Source: JAGQRJ01 sp041402045 (lineage in GTDB: Bacteria > Planctomycetota > J058). Taken from it: a stretch of 18,907 nt of DNA. Below, piece by piece: positions 1-7,674 of this stretch; within the stretch, counting starts at the first letter, position 1; each line of letters opens with the position of its first letter. Below the pieces are notes generated by a model. That model had not been told where the DNA came from and did no database searches. It saw only the letters and a program-made list of their open reading frames with translations. The position numbers were made by a program, and so were the translations under genes. The stretch lies in assembly GCA_041402045.1 (NCBI GenBank), contig JAWKSZ010000100.1, positions 1-18,907 on the forward strand, read 5' to 3'.

Positions 1-84
1 CCAGCGGAGCTCGGTGGTTAAATCTCTCCCTCTCCCACTCGACATGGGGGTGGCGGCCGCTACCCGCGACGCGGGGTCGTGACG

Positions 85-102
85 GCGACGCGTAGGCGTC
101 GC
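85..102. terminator. hairpin 3' of the cupin lipoprotein gene
   Basis: GCGACGC and GCGTCGC form a perfect 7-bp stem with a GTAG loop, 68 bases or more beyond the stop codon of the leftward gene ending at 170. There is no T-run, so a role in transcription termination or transcript stability is inferred from position only. Confidence 0.3.
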
Positions 103-110
103 GTCTCTTC

Positions 111-135
111 GTAGGGGCGCAGCTCGCCTGCGCCC
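111..135 (+). repeat. solitary REP-like element (GTAG plus palindrome)
   Basis: GTAG (111-114) is followed directly by an 8-bp stem, GGGCGCAG / CTGCGCCC, with loop CTCGC. Layout and sequence resemble the REP cores at 8563-8586, 8944-8967 and 11175-11198: same GTAG foot, same GCAGCTCGC centre, matching compensatory changes in the stem. It lies just past the 3' end of the leftward gene ending at 170, a usual place for REPs. Confidence 0.5.
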
Positions 136-169
136 ATCCCACCCGCGGCGCGGCGCCGCGACGGCAGAG

Positions 170-1126
170 CTACCCGCCCTGGCGGTCCTCGGCGGTGTCG
201 GCTGCGGCGGCCTCGTCGAGCTCGCTCTGGCTGGGCAGCTCGGTGTCGTCGGTCGCCTTGGTCCAGCCGGGGGTGTAGAGCACGAGCGCGAGGTTGCCCT
301 GGGTGTCGGGGTCCTTGGGGTCTTCCTTGTTCTCGAAGAAGTAGAGCGCCCCCGGGGCGACGGCGAACAGCGAGCCCGCTTGGACCATGTTCCCGGTGTT
401 GGCCATGCCGAAGCGGCCGCGGCCGAGGAGGAAGAACAGGAGCTTCTCGCGCCGGGTCTGGCGGCCGCCGCGCACGGCGCCGGGCTCCGCGCGGTAGACG
501 TGCAGGCTCGCGGCGTCGCCCAGGCGGCCGACGAGGGCCTCCTTGTCCAGGAGCCCCTGCTCCCGCTCCGTCGCCGTCAGCTCCGAGGCCGCCCACAGCT
601 CCTGGTAGGCGATCCGCTGGGGCGCGAAGGTGGCGTCGGGGTCGGCCACGCGCAGGGTCAGGAGGCGCAGCCCGCTCTCGAAGCCCGTGCGGCGGGGGTC
701 GGTGCAGGTCACGAAGCCCTGGGCCTCGGGCGGCAGGAGCAGCACGTCGCCGGGCTCGAGCTTCCAGGCCTCGCCGCTGAGCAGCGCGACCTCGCCGGTG
801 CCCGAGACCACCACGACCACGCTCGGGAGGTCCACGCCGAACTCGGCGGGGACCGAGGACGCGGAGACGAAGGGCAGCTTGAGGTTGTCGATCACCCGCA
901 CCACGCCGATCTCGGTGCGCTGGGTGAAGGCCGAGGCCACGTGCACCGAGCGCTCGAAGCTCGGGAGCCGGGTCGCGAGCGCGTCCCAGTGGATCGCGAG
1001 GTTCGCGCTGTCCTGGGCGACCGGCGGCGCCTCGGTCCCGCCCTGGCGCACCCCGGGCTGGGGCTCGGGGTCGCTGGCGCAGGCGACGAGCAGCGCCAGC
1101 AAGACCAGCGGCGCGCGGCGGGTCAC
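170..1126 (-). CDS. bicupin-like lipoprotein
   Basis: A 318-residue protein starting at GTG. Its start overlaps the stop of the upstream TPR reading frame (GTGA), so the two are probably translationally coupled. Residues 1-15 are a lipoprotein signal with lipobox L-V-A-C (Cys16), so the mature protein should be lipid-anchored outside the inner membrane. Two cupin-like halves are visible: residues about 95-140, with 'LEPGDVLLLPPEAQGF', and about 225-285, with 'GSLFAVAPGALYFFEN'. The second fits the cupin motif 2 pattern G-x5/6-P-x-G-x2-H-x3-N, except that Tyr262 replaces the metal-binding His; neither half has the usual HxH pair. Metal-dependent catalysis is therefore doubtful, and binding or scaffolding is a guess. 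Conserved co-occurrence with the HEAT/TPR gene would be the best functional clue. The acidic tail (about 294-318) looks disordered. Confidence 0.65.
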   Translation of the reverse strand: MTRRAPLVLLALLVACASDPEPQPGVRQGGTEAPPVAQDSANLAIHWDALATRLPSFERSVHVASAFTQRTEIGVVRVIDNLKLPFVSASSVPAEFGVDLPSVVVVVSGTGEVALLSGEAWKLEPGDVLLLPPEAQGFVTCTDPRRTGFESGLRLLTLRVADPDATFAPQRIAYQELWAASELTATEREQGLLDKEALVGRLGDAASLHVYRAEPGAVRGGRQTRREKLLFFLLGRGRFGMANTGNMVQAGSLFAVAPGALYFFENKEDPKDPDTQGNLALVLYTPGWTKATDDTELPSQSELDEAAAADTAEDRQGG

Positions 1127-1983
1127 TGGTCGCTCCCCTGGGGCTCCGCGGCCCACACCTCGAGGGCCTGCTTGTAGCGCGGCTCGTCGGGGTCGAGGGT
1201 CCGGGCCTGGGTGAAGGCGGCCCGCGCCCCGCTCACGTCCTGGAGCGCGGCGAAGACCTGGCCTTGCTTGTAGAACAGCTCCGCGCGCTCCTTGGCCAGC
1301 TCCCGCGAGGAGCGGCGCACCGACTGGACCACGCGGCCCTCCTCGGCGTTGGAGGGGGTGTCCTTGACCAGGTTGCGCATGATCTCGAGCAGCTCCTCCT
1401 CCTGCTGCTTCGCCGCGTCCAGCGCGTTCTGGTAGGCCTGGCGCGCGCTCTGCAGGGCCTCGACCCGCGCCTCGCGGCCGAGCGGGGTCTCGCCCGCGGG
1501 GGAGACCGCGAGCTGGAGGTAGGCGTCCCCCTGGGCAATGTGCGCGTCGAGGAAGCGGTCGTCGTAGTTCAGCGCGTGGTTGAGCTCGATCGTGGCCCGC
1601 TCGTAGTCGCCGCGGCGGAGCATGAGCTGCCCCAGGTGGTAGTAGGCCCACTTGCGCGCGGGGGCCGGGTCGCCGTAGTCGCTCTTGGCGCGCGCGGCGA
1701 TCAGCTTCAGCTCGCGCTCGGCCTCGCCGCCGCGGTCGAACTCCTCGTAGAGCAGGACCGCCCGGGTCAGCCGCGCCGAGGACAGGCGGGGGCTGATCTC
1801 GAGGGCGCGGGTCAGGCGGTCGAGGGCCTCCTGCAGCTTGGCGCGCCGGCTGCGCTGCCAGGCCTGGACCGCGTCGGCGCTGGCCTCGTCGAGCTCCTTG
1901 GGCTTCTCGTTGGCCGCGGAGACGTCGACCATGGCCTGCTGCCACAAGCGCCGCGCCTCGGCGTCCTCCTCCTGGGTGATCTC
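1123..1983 (-). CDS. TPR-repeat C-terminal half of a frameshifted HEAT/TPR protein
   Basis: About 286 residues continue the HEAT-repeat frame that starts at 3116, after a one-base shift at 1983-1988. This half has no convincing start of its own at the junction; the first in-frame ATG is at 1932. Helical TPR-like pairs are visible: 'LQEALDRLTRALEISPRLSSARL', split here as LQEALDRLTRALEI then SPRLSSARL, then 'YYHLGQLMLRRGDYERA' followed by the pattern ALNYDDRFLDAHIAQGDAYL, and a last unit 'FYKQGQVFAALQDVSGA' ending in LDPDEPRYKQALEVW. Such TPRs normally serve as protein-interaction surfaces. The middle segment (about residues 165-235) is charged and may be coiled coil. The stop codon overlaps the GTG start of the cupin lipoprotein gene. 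Adding one G in the run at 1985-1988 joins both halves into one protein of about 664 residues. Confidence 0.7.
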   Translation of the reverse strand, partial: EITQEEDAEARRLWQQAMVDVSAANEKPKELDEASADAVQAWQRSRRAKLQEALDRLTRALEISPRLSSARLTRAVLLYEEFDRGGEAERELKLIAARAKSDYGDPAPARKWAYYHLGQLMLRRGDYERATIELNHALNYDDRFLDAHIAQGDAYLQLAVSPAGETPLGREARVEALQSARQAYQNALDAAKQQEEELLEIMRNLVKDTPSNAEEGRVVQSVRRSSRELAKERAELFYKQGQVFAALQDVSGARAAFTQARTLDPDEPRYKQALEVWAAEPQGSDQ

Positions 1984-3116
1984 ACCCCGGCGAGGTCCGG
2001 CGCCACGGCCTTGATCGAGCGGCGCAGGAGCTCGTCGCCGTTGGCCGCCCACCACTTCTCCCAGCGCTGGATCGCGAGCTCGCGCTCCTCGCTCGAGGCC
2101 TGGGGCCGGTAGCCGAAGAACTGCCCGGTGTAGTCGCGCAGGCGCTCGGCGGCGACCGCGCGGATCTCGTCGCTCTTGAGCCGCAGGGCCTCGATCAGGA
2201 TCGGGACCCCGGCGGGGATCCCCGCGTCCCCCAGGGCGAAGGCCGCCGCCAGGCGCAGCGGGCCGTCCTCGATCTGCAGCACCTGCCCCAGCTCCTCGAA
2301 GTGGCGCAGCGCGCCGAGCTGGCCCACGCAGTAGGAGCGGATCGTGGGGTCCGGGTCGTGGCGGATCACCTCCAGCAAGAGCTGCGCGGAGGCGTCGGGG
2401 AACTCGAGGGTCACGGCCTTGATCGCCGCCTGACGCTCGCTGGGCTCGTCGGCGACCAGGCGCTCGTGCAGCCGGGGGATCTCGGACTCGGCCTCCCGGG
2501 GGAGCGCCTTGCGCATGGCCTCCAGCCGGTCGAGCTGGGTGAGGAACGCGAGCAGCGGGGCGCCGCCCTCGGGCTTGAGCTCCTCCAGCAGGTCGCGGGC
2601 GAAGGGCCCCAGCGCCAGGAGCTCGCGCACCGCCTCGCGCTTGGCCAGGGTGTCCTCGCTGCCCAGGTCTGCCACCAGCTTCTTGATCGACGCCTGCAGC
2701 TCGCGGCCCTGCTCGCTGTCGTCGGTGAGCCCGGGGATCTCGGTGCTCCCGTCCCGGCGCAGGATCTTGCTCACCGCGGCGCGGGGGTAGGGGACCTCGC
2801 CCTTGTCGCCCGAGAGGATCACCTCGGTGCCGTCCTTGGAGAAGCGCACGTTGCCGTGGAGCACGCGCCCGTTGCGCAGGAGCAGGGTGTCCTCCGCCGG
2901 CCGCGCGCCGGCCTGGTCGCCGCCGTCCGAGAGCTCGATCGAGAGCACGTCGTCGCGGTCGATCGTCACGCCCCCGAACTTGACCTCGACCAGGATCTTG
3001 TCGCCCTTGTCGATCACCGTCCCGTGGAGCACGTGCCCGCTGCGCAGGACGACGGTGTCGGCGCACGCGGCGCCCGCCGTCAACGCGCAGATCAGGGCCC
3101 AGGTCGTTCGGCTCAT
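1812..3116 (-). CDS. secreted HEAT-repeat protein, N-terminal half (frameshifted)
   Basis: Starts at ATG 3116 behind a good SD (GGGGAG, 4 nt spacing). Residues 1-19 are an export signal ending near A-C-A-D. Two copies of a beta-motif follow, residues 21-62 ('VVLRSGHVLHGTV...') and 77-119 ('LLLRNGRVLHGNV...'), a duplicated small barrel-like module. Residues about 140-335 are HEAT-like helical pairs, for example 'LVADEPSERQAAIKAV', 'VIRHDPDPTIRSYCVGQLGAL' split as VIRHDPDPTIR and SYCVGQLGAL, and 'PILIEALRLKSDEIRAVAAERL'. The authentic frame ends at Gly377 (about 1986); the remaining residues to 1812 are out-of-frame, rich in Arg/Ser/Pro and not credible. The true protein continues in the TPR frame below. 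A periplasmic or outer-membrane scaffold is inferred from signal and repeats only. Confidence 0.75.
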   Translation of the reverse strand: MSRTTWALICALTAGAACADTVVLRSGHVLHGTVIDKGDKILVEVKFGGVTIDRDDVLSIELSDGGDQAGARPAEDTLLLRNGRVLHGNVRFSKDGTEVILSGDKGEVPYPRAAVSKILRRDGSTEIPGLTDDSEQGRELQASIKKLVADLGSEDTLAKREAVRELLALGPFARDLLEELKPEGGAPLLAFLTQLDRLEAMRKALPREAESEIPRLHERLVADEPSERQAAIKAVTLEFPDASAQLLLEVIRHDPDPTIRSYCVGQLGALRHFEELGQVLQIEDGPLRLAAAFALGDAGIPAGVPILIEALRLKSDEIRAVAAERLRDYTGQFFGYRPQASSEERELAIQRWEKWWAANGDELLRRSIKAVAPDLAGVRSPRRRTPRRGACGSRPWSTSPRPTRSPRSSTRPAPTRSRPGSAAGAPSCRRPSTA

Positions 3117-3257
3117 GGAGCTCCCCTTCGCGGCCCGGATCCTCGCTGGGACCGGTCACCGCGGGGTCACAGCCTAATCCCTAAGTGCGTGCCGCCAAAG
3201 GGTCGAATTGCTGCTCGGGGGCGGGCGCCGGAGGACCGGGACGACCTCCGTGCGCCC
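3117..3257. promoter_or_regulatory. gap between kinase stop and HEAT gene start
   Basis: This 141-nt gap is long enough for the HEAT/TPR-cupin pair to have its own leftward promoter. The stretch 3165-3215 is more AT-rich than its surroundings (it includes 'CCTAATCCCTAAGTG'). I cannot assign -35 and -10 boxes with confidence. The inverted pair GGTCACCGCGGGGTCAC near 3155-3170 contains GTCAC twice as a direct repeat. Confidence 0.2.
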
Positions 3258-4982
3258 CTATCGCGCGCGGCCGCGGAGGCGGCCCAGGAGGCCGCGGAAG
3301 CCCCAGCCGCCCGGGGTGCCGGGCTCGGCGCGGCGGATCTCGCGGTCGACGCGGCTGGCTTCGAGGTCGCCGACGAGGGCGTCGAGGCGGGCCAGGGCCT
3401 CGGTCGCGGTCGCCGGGCGCTCCTCGCGGGTCTTGCCCAGGAGGTCCTCCAGCAGCAGCTCCAGGGCGGGGGGCCACTTCCCGTGGGGGTTGGCCTCGGC
3501 CAGGGTCAGCGGCGGGCGCACGAGGTGCGCGGTGAGGAAGGACTGCGCGCTCTCGGCCTCGATCGGCAGCCGACCGGTGAGCAGCTCGAACAGGAGCACG
3601 CCGAAGGAGTAGAGGTCGGTGCGCCCGTCGATCGGGTCGTTGGACACGCACTCGGGCGCCATGTAGGCCGGCGAGCCCACGATCTCGCCGGTGGCGGTCA
3701 GGGAGCAGTTGGTCTCGTCGATCGCGCCGCTCTTCTTCTTGGCCAGGCCGAAGTCCATGATCCGCACCTCGGGCTCGGCGCCCGCGAGCACGAACACGTT
3801 GGCCGGCTTCATGTCGCGGTGCACGACCTCGGCGTCGTGGACCGCCTGCAGGCCCATGAGCAGCTGGCGCGCGATCGGGACCCAGATCTCCGTGGGCTGG
3901 CCCTGGGGGAACTCGTTCATGAGCCCGCGCAGCTCGCGGCCCACGAGCGCCGGGACCACGAGGTAGCGCACGCCGTCGGCCTGCCCCGAGCCCAGCAGCC
4001 GGATCACGTGCGGGTGCTGGATCCGCTCCAGGAGCTCGATCTCGCGCTGGAAGCGCCCGCGCTCGATCCCCGGCGCCTGGCCCTCGAGCAGGACCTTGAC
4101 CGCCACGTACTCCGAGTCGCCGTCCTGCTGGGCGAGGAACACCGCGCCCATGCCGCCGGCGCCGAGGAGCTCGGTGATCCGGTAGGGGCCGATCTGGCCC
4201 TTGGCCTTGATCGCCTCGATCGTGGCCGGGGTCCCGGAGCCGCGGGGCTGGGGCTGGGTGCGCAGGGGCTTGGTCTGGGTGTTCGGCGGGCCGCCCGGGA
4301 GCTGCGCGCCGCGGGGGCCGAGGACGTGGGTCGACTCGCCGCCCAGGGGCCGGGTCTCCGGGTCGCCGGGCTTGGCCGGCGCGATCGCCAGCCCGCCCTC
4401 GAGCTCGCGGCGCCAGGCCGCGAGGTCCGCGCGCTCGACCAGCGCGCGGGTCTCCTGGGAGCGGAACAGGCGGCTGATCTTGAAGTCCTCGGGGGCCAGC
4501 GCGCTGTTGGGGATCAGCGCGCGCTCGACGCCCTCGAAGTCCTGGCCGCGGTAGCGCGCGAGGATCTTCTCGTCCTCCTTCTTCACCCACTCGACCTGGT
4601 CGCGCACGAGGACCTGGTCCTGGGCCTTGCTCAGCTTCTGCTGCTGCACGAGCACGTCGCCCAGGCGCCGGCGGTAGGTCTGGCGCTCGAGGCCGCTGAT
4701 CAGCTGGGCCACGATCTCCTTGGGGACCTTGGTCCGGCGCTCGAGCATGCGCAGGTAGACCGCCTCGCCGCGCACGTGGGCGTAGAGCGCGATCCGGTGG
4801 CGCAGGGTCTCCACGTGGCGCGGGTCGAGGTGCCCGCCGGCCACGAGCCGGTTGATCAGGTCGCCGTGCTCGGGGCTCGGGTCGTGGTCCGCGTCGCGCA
4901 GGGTCTGGCGCACGACGGGGGCCGGCGACAGCCCGAGCTGCACGATCGCCTTGCCGGTCATGACGTCCGAGGTGGTGATCAC
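3258..4982 (-). CDS. Hanks-type serine/threonine protein kinase
   Basis: A 574-residue kinase. The GTG start at 4982 has a GGGGAG SD 7 nt upstream, favouring it over the ATG at 4961. The kinase domain is about residues 265-540 with all key residues: glycine loop GAGGMG (274-279), Lys296 in VAVK, the likely helix-C Glu314 or Glu316, HRDMKPAN (388-395; Asp390, Lys392, Asn395), DFG (410-412), APE (442-444) and DLYSFG (456-461). An active enzyme is expected. Residues 1-170 are a separate, mainly helical region; 'LGDVLVQQQKLSKAQ' (107-121) resembles the short helical repeat at the N-terminus of type II/IV secretion ATPases. Residues 200-260 are a Pro/Thr-rich linker with possible phosphorylation sites (NTQTKPLRTQP). 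No transmembrane segment is visible after the kinase, so it should be cytoplasmic. It lies 43 nt after the helicase stop and may share its transcript. Substrates are unknown. Confidence 0.93.
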   Translation of the reverse strand: MITTSDVMTGKAIVQLGLSPAPVVRQTLRDADHDPSPEHGDLINRLVAGGHLDPRHVETLRHRIALYAHVRGEAVYLRMLERRTKVPKEIVAQLISGLERQTYRRRLGDVLVQQQKLSKAQDQVLVRDQVEWVKKEDEKILARYRGQDFEGVERALIPNSALAPEDFKISRLFRSQETRALVERADLAAWRRELEGGLAIAPAKPGDPETRPLGGESTHVLGPRGAQLPGGPPNTQTKPLRTQPQPRGSGTPATIEAIKAKGQIGPYRITELLGAGGMGAVFLAQQDGDSEYVAVKVLLEGQAPGIERGRFQREIELLERIQHPHVIRLLGSGQADGVRYLVVPALVGRELRGLMNEFPQGQPTEIWVPIARQLLMGLQAVHDAEVVHRDMKPANVFVLAGAEPEVRIMDFGLAKKKSGAIDETNCSLTATGEIVGSPAYMAPECVSNDPIDGRTDLYSFGVLLFELLTGRLPIEAESAQSFLTAHLVRPPLTLAEANPHGKWPPALELLLEDLLGKTREERPATATEALARLDALVGDLEASRVDREIRRAEPGTPGGWGFRGLLGRLRGRAR

Positions 4983-5025
4983 GGTTCGCTCCCCCGCCCG
5001 AGTATATCCAGCGCCCCAGGTCCGC

Positions 5026-6942
5026 TCAGGCCTCGAACGCCTCGGCCTCGTCGGCCCAGGCGCTGAGGTAGGCCCCGCTGTGGTCGGCGGCCTCGAGCAG
5101 CGCCGCGTAGTAGCGGTGGGGGGCCAGGGTCGCGCTGTCGCCGACCACGAGCAGGAAGCGCTTGGCCCGGGTCAGGGCCACGTTGGTGCGGCGGGTGTCC
5201 TGGAGGAAGCCGATCGCCTGGTCGGGGTTGCTGCGCACGAGGTCGACGACCACCGCCTCCTTCTCGCGCCCCTGGAACCCGTCGACCGAGCTGACCTCGA
5301 GCCCGTGGGCGACCGGCGCCATGAGCCGGGCCTGGAGCAGGCGCACCTGGGCCGCGTAGGCGCAGATCACGCCCACGTCCGCGGGGGCCAGCCCGCGCGC
5401 GAGCAAGCGCTCGACCTCGCGGGCCACGCGCTCGGCCTGCTCGGGGTTGAGCAGGCTCGGGTCGTCGCCCTGGCGCGTCTCGTCCCAGCCCTTGCCCGCG
5501 GTGTCGAGGAAGCACCAGGGCTCGGGGCGCAGCGGGTCCGGGGCGACGTCGAGGTCCGCCAGCCGGCGCTCGGCGACGCTCGGGTCCGCGACCAGCCGCC
5601 CCTCGTAGTGCGCGGCGCTGGGGAAGGCCATGAGCTCGCTCGGCATGCGGTACTGCACGGTGAGCATGCGGCACAGCGTGGGGGCCGAGGCGGCCAGGCG
5701 CTCGAAGGCGCTCAGGGCCAGCCCCTGCCGCGCGGCGTCGGGGTCGATCACGGTCGGCGGGAGCTGGCAGGGGTCGCCGGCGAGCACGGCCTTGGGCGCG
5801 CGCAGGAGCGCGACCAGCGCGATCGGGTCCGTGGCCTGGGTCGCCTCGTCGAGGACCACGAGGTCGAACTCGGCCTCGGAGAGCAGCTCGCTGTCGGCCC
5901 CCGCCGCGGTCGCGCACACGACCTGGGCCTGGTCCACGATCGCGTCCTTGAGCCCGGCCAGGTGCGCGCGGGCGTCGCGCAGCAGGCGCCCGACCTCGGC
6001 GAACCCCGCGCGCCGCTCGCCGTAGTCGATCGCCCGTCGGCGCCAGCGCTTGAGCACGGTCTCGCGCAGGGCGTGGGCCTCGCTGATCCAGGAGCGAGCC
6101 ATGGAGTAGCCGTCGCTCGCGGCGACCAGCGCGTCCAGGGAGTGGGCCTCGATCGCGGGGCTGACCCGCGCCGGGTGCCCGAGGCGCACCACCCGCAGCC
6201 CGCGGCCCACCAGCCGCTCGGCGAGGTTGTCCACGGCGGCGTTGCTCGCGGCGCAGGCGAGCACGCGCTCGCCGCGGGCCACGGCCTGGGCCACGACCTC
6301 GGCCAGGGTCCGGGTCTTGCCGGTGCCCGGGGGGCCGTGGATCAGCGCGAGCTGCGGCGCGCCCAGGGCGTGGGCCACCGCTTCGCGCTGGGGCGCGTTG
6401 AGCGCGGGGTCCGCGACCTCGGGATCCAAGGGCGCCGGGTCCCAGGCCGCGGGGGACGGCCCCCACAGCGCGGCCCGCCAGCGCGCGGCGGTGGACTTGG
6501 GCGCGGGGTTCAAGAGCGTGCGCAGCGCGCGCTCGCCGCGCTCGAAGGTCGCGGTCTCGTCGGACTCTTCGACGCGCAGCGCGCCCTCGAGCAGCCAGGG
6601 CGCGGGCTCGCCGTGGACGACGACCGCGGCCTCCTCGCCGCGCACCCGCTCCCACACCCCGCGCGCGCGCTGGTCCTCGTCGCCCACGAGCTCGACGGGC
6701 GTCCCGGGGCGGAAGCTCAGGTCCTTGGGCGCTCCCTTGCCCGCCAGCCACAAGCGCGTGCGCTCGCCGGGGGCGGCGTCGACCTCGCCCACCCGCGCCT
6801 GCCAGGCCAGGCCGCGGGCCAGGCGCTCGCGCAGGGGCAAGGCGTTGCGCGCCTCGCGGAAGCGGGCCAGGGACGCGCGGCGCTCGCGCCCCCAGAGCTC
6901 GAGCAGGACCTTGAGTGCGGCGTCGGCGTCGGGGCGAGTCAC
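5026..6942 (-). CDS. SF1 DNA/RNA helicase, UPF1/IGHMBP2-like
   Basis: A 638-residue superfamily 1B-type helicase starting at GTG 6942 (weak SD). Motifs in order: Q motif LNAPQREAV (181-189), Walker A GPPGTGKT (203-210), Ia AASNAAVDNL (231-240), Walker B DEATQ (365-369), III GDPCQLPP (389-396), IV QYRM (430-433), V DGFQGREK (554-561), VI RRTNVALTRAK (584-594). The DEATQ and QYRM boxes together with DGFQGREK are typical of the UPF1-like group (IGHMBP2, DNA2, SMUBP2) rather than of UvrD/Rep. Residues 20-130 form the N-terminal beta-rich region this family uses for nucleic-acid contact. It should unwind or translocate on single-stranded DNA or RNA using ATP in the cytoplasm. It is divergently arranged with the LOG gene and precedes the kinase. 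The exact pathway cannot be told from sequence. Confidence 0.92.
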   Translation of the reverse strand: MTRPDADAALKVLLELWGRERRASLARFREARNALPLRERLARGLAWQARVGEVDAAPGERTRLWLAGKGAPKDLSFRPGTPVELVGDEDQRARGVWERVRGEEAAVVVHGEPAPWLLEGALRVEESDETATFERGERALRTLLNPAPKSTAARWRAALWGPSPAAWDPAPLDPEVADPALNAPQREAVAHALGAPQLALIHGPPGTGKTRTLAEVVAQAVARGERVLACAASNAAVDNLAERLVGRGLRVVRLGHPARVSPAIEAHSLDALVAASDGYSMARSWISEAHALRETVLKRWRRRAIDYGERRAGFAEVGRLLRDARAHLAGLKDAIVDQAQVVCATAAGADSELLSEAEFDLVVLDEATQATDPIALVALLRAPKAVLAGDPCQLPPTVIDPDAARQGLALSAFERLAASAPTLCRMLTVQYRMPSELMAFPSAAHYEGRLVADPSVAERRLADLDVAPDPLRPEPWCFLDTAGKGWDETRQGDDPSLLNPEQAERVAREVERLLARGLAPADVGVICAYAAQVRLLQARLMAPVAHGLEVSSVDGFQGREKEAVVVDLVRSNPDQAIGFLQDTRRTNVALTRAKRFLLVVGDSATLAPHRYYAALLEAADHSGAYLSAWADEAEAFEA

Positions 6943-7017
6943 GGGCGGCGATCTTACTGTGCGGTGTTTGCGCGCGCCCGGCGCCGGGGTAGCGTGAGCG
7001 ACCTCCAGGAGGTCCCC
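6943..7017. promoter_or_regulatory. divergent promoter region and strong LOG ribosome binding site
   Basis: A 75-nt gap separates two divergent starts, so it must carry promoters for both directions. A consensus AGGAGG at 7007-7012 lies 5 nt before the LOG ATG. TTTGCG (about 6966) and TAGCGT (about 6989) are about 17 nt apart and could be a rightward -35/-10 pair, but this is weak. Confidence 0.4.
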
Positions 7018-7566
7018 ATGCCGCTCAGCCGTCCGCGCGTCACCGTCTACTGCGGCTCCCGCTTCGGCGGGCGCCCCGCCTACAAGGCGCTGGCCGAGGG
7101 CTTCGGGCAGGCCCTGGCCGCCGGCGGGCTGGAGCTCGTCTACGGCGGCGGCGCGGTGGGGCTCATGGGCGTGGTGGCGGACGCGGTGCTCGAGGCCGGC
7201 GGGCGCGCGACCGGCGTGATCCCCCGGCACCTGGCCCGGGCCGAGATCGCGCACCACGGGCTGAGCGAGCTGTTCGTGGTCGAGACCATGCAGGAGCGCA
7301 AGACGCTCATGGCGACCCTCGCTGGCGGCTTCGTCGCGCTCCCCGGCGGGATCGGGACCCTGGAGGAGGTGATCGAAATGCTGAGCTGGACCCAGCTCGG
7401 CCTGCACGACAAGCCCGTCGTGCTCCTCGACGTCGACGGCTACTGGGACCCCCTGGTCGCCCTCGTCGACCACGGCGTGCGCGAGGGGTTCATTGCCCCG
7501 GAGCACGCCGCGCTCCTGCAACGCGCCGAGTCGATCGGCGACGCGATCGCGCTGCTCACCGCGTAG
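7018..7566 (+). CDS. LOG family (Rossmann fold) nucleotide phosphoribohydrolase
   Basis: A 182-residue protein, the usual LOG length, starting at ATG with AGGAGG 5 nt upstream. The signature PGGIGTLEE (109-117) matches PGGxGTxxE, which binds the ribose phosphate and supplies the catalytic Glu. The N-terminal glycine-rich loop YGGGAVGLMG (42-51) and Arg/Lys in MQERK (91-95) are also typical. Family members hydrolyse nucleoside 5'-monophosphates, cytokinin riboside 5'-monophosphate in the best-known case, to free base and ribose 5-phosphate; in non-plant-associated bacteria the real substrate is usually unknown. The older label 'lysine decarboxylase' for this family is misleading. It is cytoplasmic and monocistronic as far as seen; the next gene is 108 nt away and unrelated. 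Confidence 0.92.
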   Translation: MPLSRPRVTVYCGSRFGGRPAYKALAEGFGQALAAGGLELVYGGGAVGLMGVVADAVLEAGGRATGVIPRHLARAEIAHHGLSELFVVETMQERKTLMATLAGGFVALPGGIGTLEEVIEMLSWTQLGLHDKPVVLLDVDGYWDPLVALVDHGVREGFIAPEHAALLQRAESIGDAIALLTA

Positions 7567-7674
7567 CGGGCGTGCCGCGCGCAACCCGAGGCGCGCGAGG
7601 TGACTTCGTCGGGTGTGCGCTTCGCGCGCGCCCGGAGCGCCAGGCATGTCGGGCCACGGGCCTACCGTAGGCGC

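Noticed and set aside
1983..1988. Programmed -1 ribosomal frameshift in the HEAT/TPR gene
   Set aside because: The site (GCC GGG GTG) is not a classic X-XXY-YYZ slippery heptamer, and similar one-base losses occur in other G/C runs of the window; a consensus error is simpler.
2301..5066. Very long open frames opposite the kinase and HEAT genes, and similar ones opposite the helicase, Mla and HAD genes
   Set aside because: They are rich in Arg, Gly, Ala, Leu and His without domains, and lie antisense to genes with complete catalytic motifs; extreme GC content keeps stops rare.
4852..7017. N-terminal extension of the LOG protein into the region opposite the helicase
   Set aside because: LOG proteins are about 180-200 residues, and the ATG at 7018 has a perfect AGGAGG; the upstream frame is an antisense shadow.
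7661..7671. CCTACCGTAGG near the RAYT start as a REP or operator
   Set aside because: Only 5-bp arms, and no hairpin follows the GTAG; too short to claim.
7600..7674. Longer RAYT starting at GTG 7600
   Set aside because: The extra 25 residues are Arg-rich with no family similarity and no good SD; ATG 7675 fits better.
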